64,000 nt of DNA, taken from positions 62,001-126,000 of the forward strand of contig JARBTR010000006.1 in the NCBI GenBank assembly GCA_029240105.1, given 5' to 3'. Position 1 is the stretch's first letter. Each line of letters starts with the position of its first letter. The notes under the pieces are model-generated. The model was not told where the DNA came from. It saw only the letters and a list, made by a program, of their open reading frames with translations, and did no database searches. Positions 37,022-46,518 of this stretch are shown one piece after another. The position numbers were made by a program, and so were the translations under genes. The stretch comes from Caryophanales bacterium. GTDB taxonomy: Bacteria > Bacillota > Bacilli > JARBTR01.

Positions 37022-37798
37022 TTATCTTTTAGTAAATTCCGTACGAAAGCTTTGAACGGCAATAGCCTCATTCAAGCTCTTAAGCGTTTCTTCATCTAGC
37101 TTACCGCTTCCGCGCTTAACTACAAAAACATCAAGTTGCTTTTTACCCCATTGTGCATAGACATCAGCTACGGTTTCAAAGTATAAATCAATCTTATTCC
37201 CTTTTACTGCTCCACCACGATCTGCTACAACCCCAAACCCATAGTCTGGTATGTAGAGAATGGTTCCAAATGGTAATTTATTTGTATCAGCTGCTATAGT
37301 TGAATACAAATCTCTCTTTACTTTAACTCCTGAACTTGTCACACCGTAGGATGGATGGCTTGGTGTTTTACCTGTTGATTCTATGCCTGCCGTATAACCA
37401 GTCGCTACAACGTTAATTTTTTCTAAATCTTTTAAATTTAATGTATCTTCTACTCTTGTAGGCTTTACAACTTCTGCTGACGATAACATGGTTTCTGGAG
37501 AGTACGATTTAACTAAATGATTATTTTTTATCCAGTTTTCTAAGTCGTCCTCATGAGAAACAGTTTCTGCTTCCACTGTATTTTTGCTAGTATCTGATTT
37601 CATCATTGGTAATTCTTCAATCTTAATAGGGGTCGCTGATAGATTTTTTGTCGTTTTTTCTTTTGCTGCAACCCATTTGTCTTTCATCAATAATTCATCT
37701 GACCCAACGCCAGTAAGTTGATGATAGGTTGATGCCAATGCTGTTAAGAATAGCACAAACACTACAACCTTATTCAACAACCGCTTTGTCTGGTACAT
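37022..37798 (-). CDS. yuiC: 3D-domain protein YuiC (Sps-like lytic transglycosylase)
   Basis: About 258 residues: a TM or signal anchor at the N-terminus, a long linker and a C-terminal 3D domain (named for its aspartates) with VVATGYTAGIESTGKTPSHPSYG, GTILYIPDYG, GVVADRGGAVKGNKIDLYF. These match YuiC, a muralytic enzyme of sporulating Firmicutes. AAAGGAG lies 12 bases before the ATG at 37798; an ATG at 37828 has a weaker site. Confidence 0.8.
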   Translation of the reverse strand: MYQTKRLLNKVVVFVLFLTALASTYHQLTGVGSDELLMKDKWVAAKEKTTKNLSATPIKIEELPMMKSDTSKNTVEAETVSHEDDLENWIKNNHLVKSYSPETMLSSAEVVKPTRVEDTLNLKDLEKINVVATGYTAGIESTGKTPSHPSYGVTSSGVKVKRDLYSTIAADTNKLPFGTILYIPDYGFGVVADRGGAVKGNKIDLYFETVADVYAQWGKKQLDVFVVKRGSGKLDEETLKSLNEAIAVQSFRTEFTKR

Positions 37799-38083
37799 GC
37801 GATTTATCGACTCCTTTCGTGCAACCATTTTGCCCAGAAGGAGTTAATTTATACCTTTTTCTGCTTTTGTAATCTTTTTGTAATCAATGGTTTAAATGAA
37901 TGTAATAGTTAACTTCTATAAAATAAAAGAGTATTCATATGAGTTTTTGCATAACCTTTACATTAGTTAACTTGTATTTTTTTAAAAAGATTAAAAATTT
38001 CATTTACTTTTTAAAACTGCATGGTAGAATAAATTTTGACATTTTTATGAATAAAAAATGAACAAAAAGAAAGAGGTTGTATC

Positions 38084-39079
38084 ATGAAAGAAAATCAGGT
38101 ATTTGACGTAACAATTATTGGTGGAGGTCCCGTAGGACTTTTTACAGCATTTTATGGTGGTATGCGCCAGATGTCTGTAAAAATAATTGAAAGTCTACCT
38201 CAACTTGGTGGACAATTAGCAGCTTTGTATCCGGAAAAATATATCTATGATATTGCAGGATTTTCTAAAGTTCGTGCGCAAGAAATGGTTAATAATCTTT
38301 TAGAACAAATGAAAGCTTTCGAACAATCTATTTGCTTAAACGAATCAGTAGAAAGTGTTGAAAAACAAGAAGATGGTTCTTTCATTATTACAACCAATAA
38401 AGAAGTTCATTACACTAAATCTATAATTATTACCGCTGGGAATGGAGCTTTCCAACCAAGACGCTTAGAATTAGATAGTGCACTTCAATACGAAAACAAA
38501 AACATCCATTACTTTGTAGGCGATATGAACAAATTTGCTGGCAAAAATGTGATCATTTTTGGCGGTGGAGACTCTGCAGTAGACTGGTCACTTATGCTTG
38601 AACCTATTGCTAAAAGTGTCACAACAGTACATCGACGTGATCAATTCCGTGCACATGAACATAGCGTAGAAAACTTAATGAATTCAAATGTCAATGTTCG
38701 CACGCCATACATTCCCGTTGATTTAATTGGAGATGAAAACGGTGTTACACAAGTTATCCTTGAAAATGTGAACGATAAATCCCGTGAAACAGTAGATGTT
38801 GATGATGTGATCGTTACTTATGGTTTTGTTTCTTCATTAGGTCCTATCAAGGAATGGGGTCTAAACATAGAAAAGAATAGTATCGTTGTTGACTCTAAAC
38901 AAGAAACGAATGTGCCTGGAATTTTTGCTTGTGGAGATATTTGTACTTATGATGGAAAAGCAAAGTTAATTATTGTTGGATTTGGGGAAGCTCCAAAAGC
39001 AATTAATCAAGCTAAAATGTATGCAGATCCTTCTGCAAAAATTGGACATTTACATAGTACTTCTGTTTTTTCTAAATAA
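38084..39079 (+). CDS. yumC: Ferredoxin/flavodoxin-NADP+ reductase, YumC type
   Basis: 331 residues of thioredoxin-reductase fold with FAD motif [17 protein letters not shown] at the N-terminus, NADPH motif [12 protein letters not shown] near residue 163 and FACGDI near 284. There is no active-site CXXC, which separates YumC-type reductases from thioredoxin reductase. It transfers electrons between NADPH and ferredoxin or flavodoxin and is essential in B. subtilis. AAAGAGG precedes the ATG. Confidence 0.92.
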   Translation: MKENQVFDVTIIGGGPVGLFTAFYGGMRQMSVKIIESLPQLGGQLAALYPEKYIYDIAGFSKVRAQEMVNNLLEQMKAFEQSICLNESVESVEKQEDGSFIITTNKEVHYTKSIIITAGNGAFQPRRLELDSALQYENKNIHYFVGDMNKFAGKNVIIFGGGDSAVDWSLMLEPIAKSVTTVHRRDQFRAHEHSVENLMNSNVNVRTPYIPVDLIGDENGVTQVILENVNDKSRETVDVDDVIVTYGFVSSLGPIKEWGLNIEKNSIVVDSKQETNVPGIFACGDICTYDGKAKLIIVGFGEAPKAINQAKMYADPSAKIGHLHSTSVFSK

Positions 39080-39123
39080 TAAATTTTAAATGGTCGAGAA
39101 AAATATTCTCTTTAAAAGAATAA

Positions 39124-39170
39124 GGATTGATAAAAACGGTTATAATTTCCGTTTTTATCAATCCTTTCTT
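39124..39170 (+). terminator. Terminator after yumC
   Basis: A 16-bp perfect stem (39124-39139 with 39149-39164) is followed by T. Confidence 0.9.
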
Positions 39171-39234
39171 AATTTATTACACAATCAAAAAAAGTCAGGA
39201 CATTTATCCCAACCTTTTTCCAGTAGTATTTAGT

Positions 39235-40149
39235 TTATTTAAATAGACCCTTTAATACTAGCATTACATTAGAAGGTTTTTCAGCTAATCGACGCATAAA
39301 ATAACCATACCAATCAGTCCCATATGGAACATAAATGCGAACAGTATACCCTTCTTTAACAAGCTTTTTTTGCAACTCTACACATATTCCATAAAGCATT
39401 TGAAATTCAAATTGAGATTTAGGTATATTGTTTTCCTTTGCATACTCTTTTGTAAAATCAATTATTTTCTCATCATGAGAGGCAACCATTGTATAATGTC
39501 CATATTTCAAATATTGCTTTATTAATTTTTTTAAGTTTTCATCAATATCCTTTTTATCTGGATAGGCTACTTCAGAGGATTCCTTGTAAGCCCCTTTAAC
39601 AAATCGAATCATTGGGGCATATTGACTTAAATCTTCAACATCTTGTTCAGAACGATATAAGTAGGATTGAATAACTGTTCCTAAGTCTTTATATTCTTTT
39701 GCTAGGGTATGAAAAATATCAATCGTCTTTTGACAATGACTATAGTCTTCCATATCAATTGTTACATAAACATTATTTTCTTTTGCAGCATCTAAAATTC
39801 TGCGCATATTACGCAAGACTACTTCATCGGAAATATCCATTCCCATCGAAGTCATTTTTAAAGATAGATGTGAGTTTAATTTGTACTTTCGAATCGTTTT
39901 AATTGCATTAATAGATCCTTCAGTCATTTCATTTGCTTCTTTTTCTGTCTCAATGAATTCTCCCACATAGTCAACTGTTGCCACTAAGCCATCATCATTA
40001 AGCTTTTTAATCTTTTTTGCTGCCTGTTCAAACGTTTCCCCCGCTATAAATCGCTTTGCACCAAATTTAAGGCCAACTTTTTTTGCTGAAGCATTGAGTA
40101 GTTTATTTTTTGATAAATACAAGAATAAATTTTTCAAAACCTTTTCCAA
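39235..40149 (-). CDS. putB: Proline dehydrogenase
   Basis: The 304-residue protein is a stand-alone proline dehydrogenase barrel with MRFVKGAYKE-like (MIRFVKGAYKE) near residue 186 and the C-terminal RIYVPYGTDWYGYFMRRLAEKP signature (blocks IYVPYG and YFMRRLAE). It oxidises proline to pyrroline-5-carboxylate with FAD. The partner dehydrogenase is not adjacent. Start is TTG after GAGGGG. Paralogues PutB and FadM exist in Bacillus, so the exact symbol is tentative. Confidence 0.88.
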   Translation of the reverse strand: MEKVLKNLFLYLSKNKLLNASAKKVGLKFGAKRFIAGETFEQAAKKIKKLNDDGLVATVDYVGEFIETEKEANEMTEGSINAIKTIRKYKLNSHLSLKMTSMGMDISDEVVLRNMRRILDAAKENNVYVTIDMEDYSHCQKTIDIFHTLAKEYKDLGTVIQSYLYRSEQDVEDLSQYAPMIRFVKGAYKESSEVAYPDKKDIDENLKKLIKQYLKYGHYTMVASHDEKIIDFTKEYAKENNIPKSQFEFQMLYGICVELQKKLVKEGYTVRIYVPYGTDWYGYFMRRLAEKPSNVMLVLKGLFK

Positions 40150-40241
40150 CGATTATTCCCCTCTCATTGACAGATTTTTTACTACTTGACAAAACTTTAA
40201 CATATGTCATAAAAAATTTACAGAAAATTCACAAAAATTAC

Positions 40242-40283
40242 AAAAAAGCGTAAAACAGAATGTAGTTTCTGTATTACGCCTTT
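40242..40283 (-). terminator. Terminator of the rodA-type gene
   Basis: On the minus strand AAAGGCGTAATACAGAA pairs with TTCTGTTTTACGCTTTTTT (one mismatch), ending in T. Confidence 0.8.
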
Positions 40284-40315
40284 AGTCATTTATTTAATTA
40301 TTTGATGAATAACAA

Positions 40316-41494
40316 TTATGCTCGTGTTGAGAACATATACACTCTATGGTGATATCGAATACTAAAAATCAGACCAAGAGCCATCATACTTCCCCATAGA
40401 GAGCTGCCCCCGTAGCTAACGAATGGTAATGGTATTCCAGTGATGGGTAAAACACCAATAGTCATGCCTATATTTTGAAATACATGGAAAGTCATCATAC
40501 TAATAACTCCCACACATATATAGGCATTAAACTCATTTTTCGTTTCAAGCGCAATTCTAGTCCAACTGTAAATAAGTAGAAAAAAGAGTATAACTACGAT
40601 ACTAGCACCAATGAATCCAAATTCCTCACCTATAATACTAAAAACAAAGTCTGAATGAGCTTCCGGCAAAAATACTTGACGACCGGACATTCCCTTTCCA
40701 GATATTTCTCCAGATCCAATCGCCATTAGCGATCGAACCAACTGGTATCCTGAGTCAGAAGGGTAATTGTAGGGATCCAGCCAAGAATAAATTCTGTTAA
40801 ACTGGTAGGGATCGACACCTAAATATTTTTCCAATACTTCCGGCGCTTGTAATACATAATAAAATATTAAACCGATTAAGCCAGTACCTATCGCTATAAT
40901 AGGAAGTAATAAACGATAAGTTATTCCAGATATAAATGTCATACCAATCAAGATAGCGATAAATACAATTGAAGTACCTAAGTCAGGTTGCTGCATGATA
41001 AAAGCAATTGGAATCAAAGTTAATCCTATTAATTTTCCAAGTAACACTAAATCTGTTTTTAGGGTTCTTACTTCAAATTTAGTATGATGTTGTTGGATTA
41101 TGTGTGCCAAAGTTATAATCAGAAATATTTTCATAAACTCAGACGGTTGCAAAGATATTCCAGCAATTCTAAACCAACATTTTGCTCCATTAATGGGTTT
41201 TGCAATACTATCAGGGGCTATCAACAATAGTGCAAGAAGGAAAATACCAAAGCCATATAAATACCAACATGCCTTCTTCAACCGTTCTGAATCAAATTGC
41301 ATAACTATAAACGCAATAATAAAACCGATAATATAGAAAATACTTTGTTTGAGTATAAAATTATCACTGTATTTACTGGCTTGTTGAGCACTATAAATTG
41401 CCATAAAACTAAAAGTTCCCAATAAAAAAACTAGTGCCATTTGACCAAATGCTATTTTTGAACCTACGTTCATTTCATCTATGTTTTCAGACAT
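40316..41494 (-). CDS. rodA: SEDS family glycan polymerase, RodA type
   Basis: 392 residues with about ten TM helices and SEDS signatures LQPSEFMKI, MQQPDLGTS, GEEFGFIG and the terminal GIPLPFVSYGGSSLWG. RodA polymerises peptidoglycan during elongation; FtsW and SpoVE are close paralogues, but GSGEISGKGMSGRQVFLPEAHSDFVF fits RodA best (read as separate blocks). The ATG at 41494 follows TTGGAG. A cell usually has several SEDS genes, so this may be a paralogue. Confidence 0.85.
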   Translation of the reverse strand: MSENIDEMNVGSKIAFGQMALVFLLGTFSFMAIYSAQQASKYSDNFILKQSIFYIIGFIIAFIVMQFDSERLKKACWYLYGFGIFLLALLLIAPDSIAKPINGAKCWFRIAGISLQPSEFMKIFLIITLAHIIQQHHTKFEVRTLKTDLVLLGKLIGLTLIPIAFIMQQPDLGTSIVFIAILIGMTFISGITYRLLLPIIAIGTGLIGLIFYYVLQAPEVLEKYLGVDPYQFNRIYSWLDPYNYPSDSGYQLVRSLMAIGSGEISGKGMSGRQVFLPEAHSDFVFSIIGEEFGFIGASIVVILFFLLIYSWTRIALETKNEFNAYICVGVISMMTFHVFQNIGMTIGVLPITGIPLPFVSYGGSSLWGSMMALGLIFSIRYHHRVYMFSTRA

Positions 41495-41679
41495 ATTTTT
41501 CTCCAAATGAATATAAAATTAATATATTAAATAGTTTAAATCAATTTCGTAAAAATTACATTGTAATTTATGTATTTTTACGTATGATTATTAAGTATGC
41601 CTTTACATATTTAAATGAAGGGGTTTGGCTGGAACCTTCGTCTAAATGGTAATTAGAATTTGATATTAGGAGTTTTTAT

Positions 41680-42465
41680 ATGAGTTCAACATTTATTGCG
41701 ATTATCATGGGGATTGTGGAAGGTTTAACAGAATTTATACCTGTTTCTTCAACCGGGCACTTAATCCTGACTGGACATTTACTTGGCTTTGAAGGGCCAA
41801 AAGCGGAAACATTTGAAATCTTTATACAATTAGGGGCAATTCTAGCCGCAGTTGCTTATTATTGGAGACGTTTTATTTCTCTATTTCAATTCAAAATGGA
41901 CAAGTTTAACTTCCTTCATGTCATCATTGCAATGATCCCTGCAAGCGCAATCGGTTTGCTTTTTCATGATCAAATCAAATCACTTTTTAATGTTAGAATG
42001 GTTTTTTATGCACTGATCGTCGGTGGGATTTTAATGATTATCGCTGATACACTAGGTGATAAAATTAAAACAACTGCGACTACTCTCGATGAACTTTCTT
42101 ATATGCAAGCATTAAAAATAGGAACCTTCCAATGTCTAGCACTTTGGCCAGGGTTTTCACGTTCAGGATCGACTATTGCAGGTGGAATTTTATCTGGGAC
42201 AGATCACAAAACGGCAGCTGATTTTACATTCATCGTAGCAGTTCCAATGATGGTAGCAGCGAGCGGGCTTGACTTAATGGGTGTAAAGGATACATTAAAC
42301 TCTACCGATATTCAAATGTACGCAATCGGTTTTGTAGTTTCATTTTTTGTTGCTCTACTGTCAATCGTATTCTTTATGAAGCTATTAAACAAATTAAAAT
42401 TAGTACCATTTGCCTTCTACCGTTTCGCACTTGCAATTGTCGTGTGGTTATATTTAGCAAATTAG
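41680..42465 (+). CDS. uppP: Undecaprenyl-diphosphatase UppP (BacA)
   Basis: 261 residues, about eight TM helices, with both UppP motifs: EGLTEFIPVSSTGHLIL near residue 14 and PGFSRSGSTIAGG near residue 159. It recycles undecaprenyl pyrophosphate for wall synthesis and confers bacitracin tolerance. AGGAG precedes the ATG. Confidence 0.95.
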   Translation: MSSTFIAIIMGIVEGLTEFIPVSSTGHLILTGHLLGFEGPKAETFEIFIQLGAILAAVAYYWRRFISLFQFKMDKFNFLHVIIAMIPASAIGLLFHDQIKSLFNVRMVFYALIVGGILMIIADTLGDKIKTTATTLDELSYMQALKIGTFQCLALWPGFSRSGSTIAGGILSGTDHKTAADFTFIVAVPMMVAASGLDLMGVKDTLNSTDIQMYAIGFVVSFFVALLSIVFFMKLLNKLKLVPFAFYRFALAIVVWLYLAN

Positions 42466-42488
42466 AAATTGTAGATTATTATTCTTTT

Positions 42489-42515
42489 AAGGCCTTTATA
42501 AAGGGCCTTTTTTTA
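42489..42515 (+). terminator. Terminator after uppP
   Basis: AAGGCC and GGCCTT arms with A/T extension are followed by seven T. Confidence 0.8.
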
Positions 42516-42546
42516 TTTCTAGAATAGTAACTATGTATTATTGAAT

Positions 42547-42592
42547 TGTGACAATTTAGAGAAATCACAATGAAAACCCATTGATTGTCACA
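42547..42592. promoter_or_regulatory. Inverted repeat upstream of the DsbD/UreH-like gene
   Basis: TGTGACAAT (42547-42555) and ATTGTCACA (42584-42592) form a 9-bp inverted repeat with a 28-base spacer, about 100 bp before the gene. The GTGACA core recalls the half-sites upstream of nikR, but the spacing differs. Confidence 0.35.
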
Positions 42593-42688
42593 GCTTTTTA
42601 AAAATATAAATATAATTGGACGCATTCTTTTAAGTATAATAATTTAGTATGTTTTAAATCAAAAAGAGGACAAAAAAGGGGGGATACG

Positions 42689-43411
42689 ATGTTTGAAATA
42701 TTTACACCCATATTCGATTGGATAAGTAATCCTTATTGGGACTTGTCTCAGCAATTTCAATCATCAACCATCCTATACCCTTTATTTTTAGGTCTTTACT
42801 GTGCTTTCTTGCAGGGACAGTTAATTTGGAACATAAGTGCATTTGTTTACTTCTCTAAGGGAGCAGCGGAAAAATTAAGGGCACTTTATTTATTTCTTTG
42901 TTTTTTACTTGGAAAGATGGTCATGTACTCCATTTTTGTCGTTGTTATATGGACCAGCGGGCGTCCTCCAGAATCCGTTTTTCTAGAATATTTTCCATCT
43001 ATAAAATTTTTCTATGGAATTGCTCTTATTATGGTAGGATTTATATCTTTTGGTGTCCTAAAAGTTCCACTTGTGGAAAAATGGACCAGTAAAATTCCAC
43101 CTTATTTAAATAACGACTATTCAAAAACCTTTATACTTGGTTCTATATTCTCTTTCTCTTTTGGTGATCGAACGATATCCATTTTCTTTGAAGATATTAT
43201 GAATATAGTGCTTACAAGTTCTATAGGGTCTGCTGTGCCAAGCATTTTTGCAATTGGAACCGTATTGCCAATTTTGGTTATGGTCTTACTTTTATTCATA
43301 TTAGCTCGTAGCAATGAAGTCGTTAAACAAATAGAAAAGGGCCACCCTATGGCTATGAGATATGTTGCGGTTTTTATGATTGTAATTGGTTTTTATGAAC
43401 TTTTCATTTAA
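42689..43411 (+). CDS. DsbD/CcdA or UreH-like six-TM membrane protein
   Basis: 240 residues with about six hydrophobic helices. The pattern LFLCFLLGKMVMY and GIALIMVGFISFGVLK recalls the DsbD_2/UreH-like transmembrane family. Single cysteines lie in helices 1 and 2. Proteins of this type move electrons, metals or sulfite; nothing decides here. It is convergent with the nickel-uptake operon, and nickel transport is one possibility. AAAAGGGGGG lies before the ATG. Confidence 0.65.
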   Translation: MFEIFTPIFDWISNPYWDLSQQFQSSTILYPLFLGLYCAFLQGQLIWNISAFVYFSKGAAEKLRALYLFLCFLLGKMVMYSIFVVVIWTSGRPPESVFLEYFPSIKFFYGIALIMVGFISFGVLKVPLVEKWTSKIPPYLNNDYSKTFILGSIFSFSFGDRTISIFFEDIMNIVLTSSIGSAVPSIFAIGTVLPILVMVLLLFILARSNEVVKQIEKGHPMAMRYVAVFMIVIGFYELFI

Positions 43412-43429
43412 ATAAACTTATAAAATGAC

Positions 43430-43457
43430 AAGCAGTTTCCTTATTAGGAAACTGCTT
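43430..43457. terminator. Bidirectional terminator between the DsbD-like gene and cbiO
   Basis: AAGCAGTTTCC pairs perfectly with GGAAACTGCTT across a 6-base loop between converging genes. Confidence 0.85.
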
Positions 43458-43472
43458 TCTTGTTTCTTCAAA

Positions 43473-44267
43473 TTAGTACTTATTTTTTTCTAACCATGCT
43501 ATACAATCGGTAATCTTTATTGGCATTTCACCTAAAGTTTCTTTCCAAAACGATTTAAACAATTGTACTGTTGGCGGATAATTCAATCTTGCCTTTTCAA
43601 TCAAATCTTTATTTGCAAATAGTTGTGCAGGAGTATATTTGCCTAAACATTGTCCATCGTGTATCACAATAACCTCTTCAGCCCATTCAGCAACAAACTG
43701 CATGTCATGTGTTGTTACTATAACCGTTTTTCCAGCTTGGTTCAGCATGTCCATAATAACAATCATACTTTCCTTCCCTTTGGGATCAAGAAAAGCCATT
43801 GGCTCATCCAAGATAAATACATCTGTTTCCATTGCTAATATACCAGCGATAGTGACATATTTCTTCTGACCATAACTTAATTCAGATGGATTTCTACTTG
43901 CTAAATGCTCAATTCCAAGAAGTTTTAAATATTTATCAACCCTCTTAAACACTTCCTCTTGGCTAATCCCGAGCTGAAGAGGTCCAAAAGCGACATCCTC
44001 TCGAACAGTTAATGAAATGATCTGATCATCAGGATCCTGAAAAACAATTCCCACTTTACTCGTAAGTGACTTTGCTTCCTTCTTGTCTACTAGTTGACCG
44101 TTGTAAAAAACCTCACCAGCATTCGGTGTAAACAAACCATTTAAATGATAGAGGATTGTTGATTTTCCAGCTCCATTTGGACCGACAATTGCTGTTCGTT
44201 TTCCTTTATCAATTGCAAAAACTGAATAAAAATCAATATAAAAATCAGTAACGCACCGCAAACCCAC
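43473..44267 (-). CDS. cbiO: Nickel/cobalt ECF transporter ATPase CbiO, N-terminus lost
   Basis: The ATPase body is intact: Walker A GPNGAGKS, Q-loop QDPDDQ, signature LSYGQKK, Walker B VFILDEPMAFLD. Homology starts only at FAIDKGKRTAIVGPN. The first two strands with the adenine-stacking aromatic residue are absent and replaced by about 17 unrelated residues read out of frame from cbiQ. The only open start is a GTG at 44267 inside cbiQ. A deletion that removed the end of cbiQ and the start of cbiO explains this best. ATP binding may be impaired. Confidence 0.8.
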   Translation of the reverse strand: MGLRCVTDFYIDFYSVFAIDKGKRTAIVGPNGAGKSTILYHLNGLFTPNAGEVFYNGQLVDKKEAKSLTSKVGIVFQDPDDQIISLTVREDVAFGPLQLGISQEEVFKRVDKYLKLLGIEHLASRNPSELSYGQKKYVTIAGILAMETDVFILDEPMAFLDPKGKESMIVIMDMLNQAGKTVIVTTHDMQFVAEWAEEVIVIHDGQCLGKYTPAQLFANKDLIEKARLNYPPTVQLFKSFWKETLGEMPIKITDCIAWLEKNKY

Positions 44268-44884
44268 TCAATTTTCGGTAATTTTTCGTTTTCAATATGT
44301 AGTATTTGACCGTTATACCCTCGACTTTGCATTCCAAGGTAAATTCTTTCTGAACGCTGAAGCGATCGAACTAACATGCTACCCAGCAGATGTCCAAGGA
44401 TTTTAATTGTTTTTACATTAAAAAAATTCACTGTTTGAAACCCTTTACTTCGTATACTAAGGTGCATATTCCGTATTTCTACTTTAAAAACATCTGTAAA
44501 TCGTAGAGTAAAGAACGCTAATTCAATAAATATCGACGGTATTTTCAATTGATGAAGCACTTTTAACAGAGACTCATTTGTTGTTTGATACATAATAAAT
44601 GACAAGATCATTGCAACGTATAACAATCGTCCCGTATAAATCTCTGCCTTTACAAATCCATCGTAGCCTTCTACCAATACAAGCATAAATGTCGAAACTA
44701 CAAAAAATGGAACAATAAACAGAAACCGTTTCAAGGCATATCGTAGAGAGACTTGAAAGCATGTCAAAATCACGAATCCAAAAACGAGATCCGTGACTAT
44801 AATTGTTAATGATTTTGGTATAACACCAAGAATAATTAGAATTAGACCAGATAATACTCTTACTTTTAAACTAGGAAGTCTCAT
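44141..44884 (-). CDS. cbiQ: Nickel/cobalt ECF transporter transmembrane protein CbiQ, altered C-terminus
   Basis: 247 residues of the energy-coupling transmembrane component, with the coupling-helix motifs RSLQRSERIYLGMQSRGYNG near residue 180. The start overlaps the cbiM stop by four bases. From about residue 222 on, the frame runs through what should be the cbiO N-terminus, so the last 25 residues (polar and Gln-rich) are not CbiQ sequence. It is the scaffold that couples CbiO to CbiM. Confidence 0.82.
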   Translation of the reverse strand: MRLPSLKVRVLSGLILIILGVIPKSLTIIVTDLVFGFVILTCFQVSLRYALKRFLFIVPFFVVSTFMLVLVEGYDGFVKAEIYTGRLLYVAMILSFIMYQTTNESLLKVLHQLKIPSIFIELAFFTLRFTDVFKVEIRNMHLSIRSKGFQTVNFFNVKTIKILGHLLGSMLVRSLQRSERIYLGMQSRGYNGQILHIENEKLPKIEWVCGALLIFILIFIQFLQLIKENEQQLSVQMELENQQSSII

Positions 44885-45792
44885 TGTTTTTTTGTTACCA
44901 ATTTTCCTATTAAAATAAATAAACCTAATGTTAGTACAACACCAACAATCCCGGCAATAATTGCTGATGCATTTCCTGACAAGCCAGGTAATGCATAATC
45001 AGGCATTGGTGATCCAATCACTATTTTAGCTCTTTCTAGTACTCCTAATTTTTCTGCAGCAGTCTCATATCCATCTGGATTTGGAGAAGCAAGGAGTGAA
45101 ACAAATCCACCTAAAGCAATAGCAACACCTAACCAAATCCCTGTCGTTCTCCATCTAAAATCTATTTGAACTTTTTTTTCAGAAGCTTGTCCAAACCTAG
45201 ATTTAAATGCAAATGGAAGAATCGACATCGTAATAAGCCCTTCACCAACACCAATAAGAAGGTGCCATCCAACTAGTAAGACAATAGCATGAGAATAGGA
45301 CGCAACGCCGGACAAACCAAGTTGTAAAGCTCCAAAAAAAGCAGTAGCAATTACAGAAAGAAATCCGGCAGTGAAAATACAAACTTGTTGTGGAATTTTA
45401 ATTTTACGACAAAAATGATACGTTCCTGCAGCTATACCTGGTGCAATAATGGCCATATTCAGAAAGTTTATTCCAAAAACCGAGATGCCACCGTCACTAA
45501 AAAAAAGTGCCTGAATAGCCACAATTGTTGTCATTATAATCGTCGATGGCCAAAAGCCAAACAGAATAGCAGATAACGCACCTCCCATCAAATGGCCAGA
45601 AGCAGCACCTACTATTGGGAAATTAAGCATTTGCGCAGCAAAAATGAATGCTGCCATAACACCCATTGTTGGAACTGATTTTTGATCAAACTCTTCACGT
45701 GTTTTTTTTACACTAACTGATAAAATACCAACTGACAAAACTGCACCGGTAACAAGAACAGGTGCTGAAAGAATCCCGTCAGGAATATGCAT
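44881..45792 (-). CDS. cbiM: Nickel/cobalt ECF transporter substrate component, CbiM with CbiN-like C-terminus
   Basis: 303 residues. It begins MHIPDGILS, where His2 and the N-terminus coordinate the metal in CbiM/NikM proteins, followed by about seven TM helices including ASGHLMGG. The C-terminal 90 residues have a PDGYE motif and a final TM helix, like CbiN/NikN fused on. Because nikR precedes it, nickel is the likely substrate. Confidence 0.9.
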   Translation of the reverse strand: MHIPDGILSAPVLVTGAVLSVGILSVSVKKTREEFDQKSVPTMGVMAAFIFAAQMLNFPIVGAASGHLMGGALSAILFGFWPSTIIMTTIVAIQALFFSDGGISVFGINFLNMAIIAPGIAAGTYHFCRKIKIPQQVCIFTAGFLSVIATAFFGALQLGLSGVASYSHAIVLLVGWHLLIGVGEGLITMSILPFAFKSRFGQASEKKVQIDFRWRTTGIWLGVAIALGGFVSLLASPNPDGYETAAEKLGVLERAKIVIGSPMPDYALPGLSGNASAIIAGIVGVVLTLGLFILIGKLVTKKQ

Positions 45793-45851
45793 TTGAATAC
45801 CCTTCTTTCTACATTTAAATAAAATTCACTCAGACATTGTAAACCATTCAC

Positions 45852-46268
45852 CTATTTGTTTAATGGTGACACTGTTAATTTGCCGTAGAAAACTCCTTTC
45901 AAAGAAATTAATCGATCACTCAGATTGCGCAGTAAGGCTGTTTTCCCTTTCACTACAATTATTTCAAGACAGTTATGATGGTCGATATGTAAATGTGTGG
46001 TTGCAAGAATATTTTCATGGAAATCATGCTGAATATGCATCATTTCATCAACAAGATTGTTGTGATGGTGATCATAAAACAACATAATTGTTCCCGCAAC
46101 TACTTCTTCTCCATCCGTCCATTTATTTTGTAGAATGGCATCTCGTATTAAATCACGTACCGCTTCCGAACGATTTGGATAACCTTTTTTGTCAATCATT
46201 TCATCAAATTGCTCAAGCAGTGCTTCGTCCATTGATACGCCGAATCGAGTAAGCTTATTTTCCTTCAA
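45852..46268 (-). CDS. nikR: Nickel-responsive regulator NikR
   Basis: 138 residues: a ribbon-helix-helix DNA-binding domain (residues 1-50, RFGVSMDEALLEQFD) and an ACT-like nickel domain. The four ligands H81, H92, H94 and C100 have the spacing of E. coli NikR H76, H87, H89, C95. I start at the TTG at 46268 after AGGGGG, giving the usual length. It is the first gene of the nickel-uptake operon and should repress it when nickel is sufficient. Confidence 0.92.
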   Translation of the reverse strand: MKENKLTRFGVSMDEALLEQFDEMIDKKGYPNRSEAVRDLIRDAILQNKWTDGEEVVAGTIMLFYDHHHNNLVDEMMHIQHDFHENILATTHLHIDHHNCLEIIVVKGKTALLRNLSDRLISLKGVFYGKLTVSPLNK

Positions 46269-46291
46269 AATTTTACCCCCTAAATACAAAC

Positions 46292-46319
46292 GTGTTACTT
46301 TTCAAGTAAATTGTAACAC
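46292..46319. promoter_or_regulatory. Candidate NikR operator 1
   Basis: GTGTTAC (46292-46298) and GTAACAC (46313-46319) form a perfect 7-N14-7 palindrome. It overlaps the -10 (TACAAT, minus strand, 46310-46315) of a promoter whose -35 TTGTAA is at 46332-46337, so binding would block transcription of nikR-cbiMQO. Confidence 0.65.
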
Positions 46320-46344
46320 TGCTGAAATTTATTACAAGTAGATT

Positions 46345-46372
46345 GTGACACTTTTTTTGCAATTTGTGTCAC
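46345..46372. promoter_or_regulatory. Candidate NikR operator 2
   Basis: GTGACAC (46345-46351) and GTGTCAC (46366-46372) repeat the 7-N14-7 layout of operator 1 with a related half-site, 53 bp away. The two may act together or serve a second promoter. Confidence 0.6.
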
Positions 46373-46518
46373 GATTTCCCTTTCTTTATTTTTACTGAAA
46401 ATAAGACACTTAAATTGATTTATACATGAAAAGAGATAGGGTATTTCCGAATATTTTCGAAATTTTTCCCTACCTCTATTATTTTTTCAGTAAATCTTAC
46501 TTACTCATATTAATCAAC

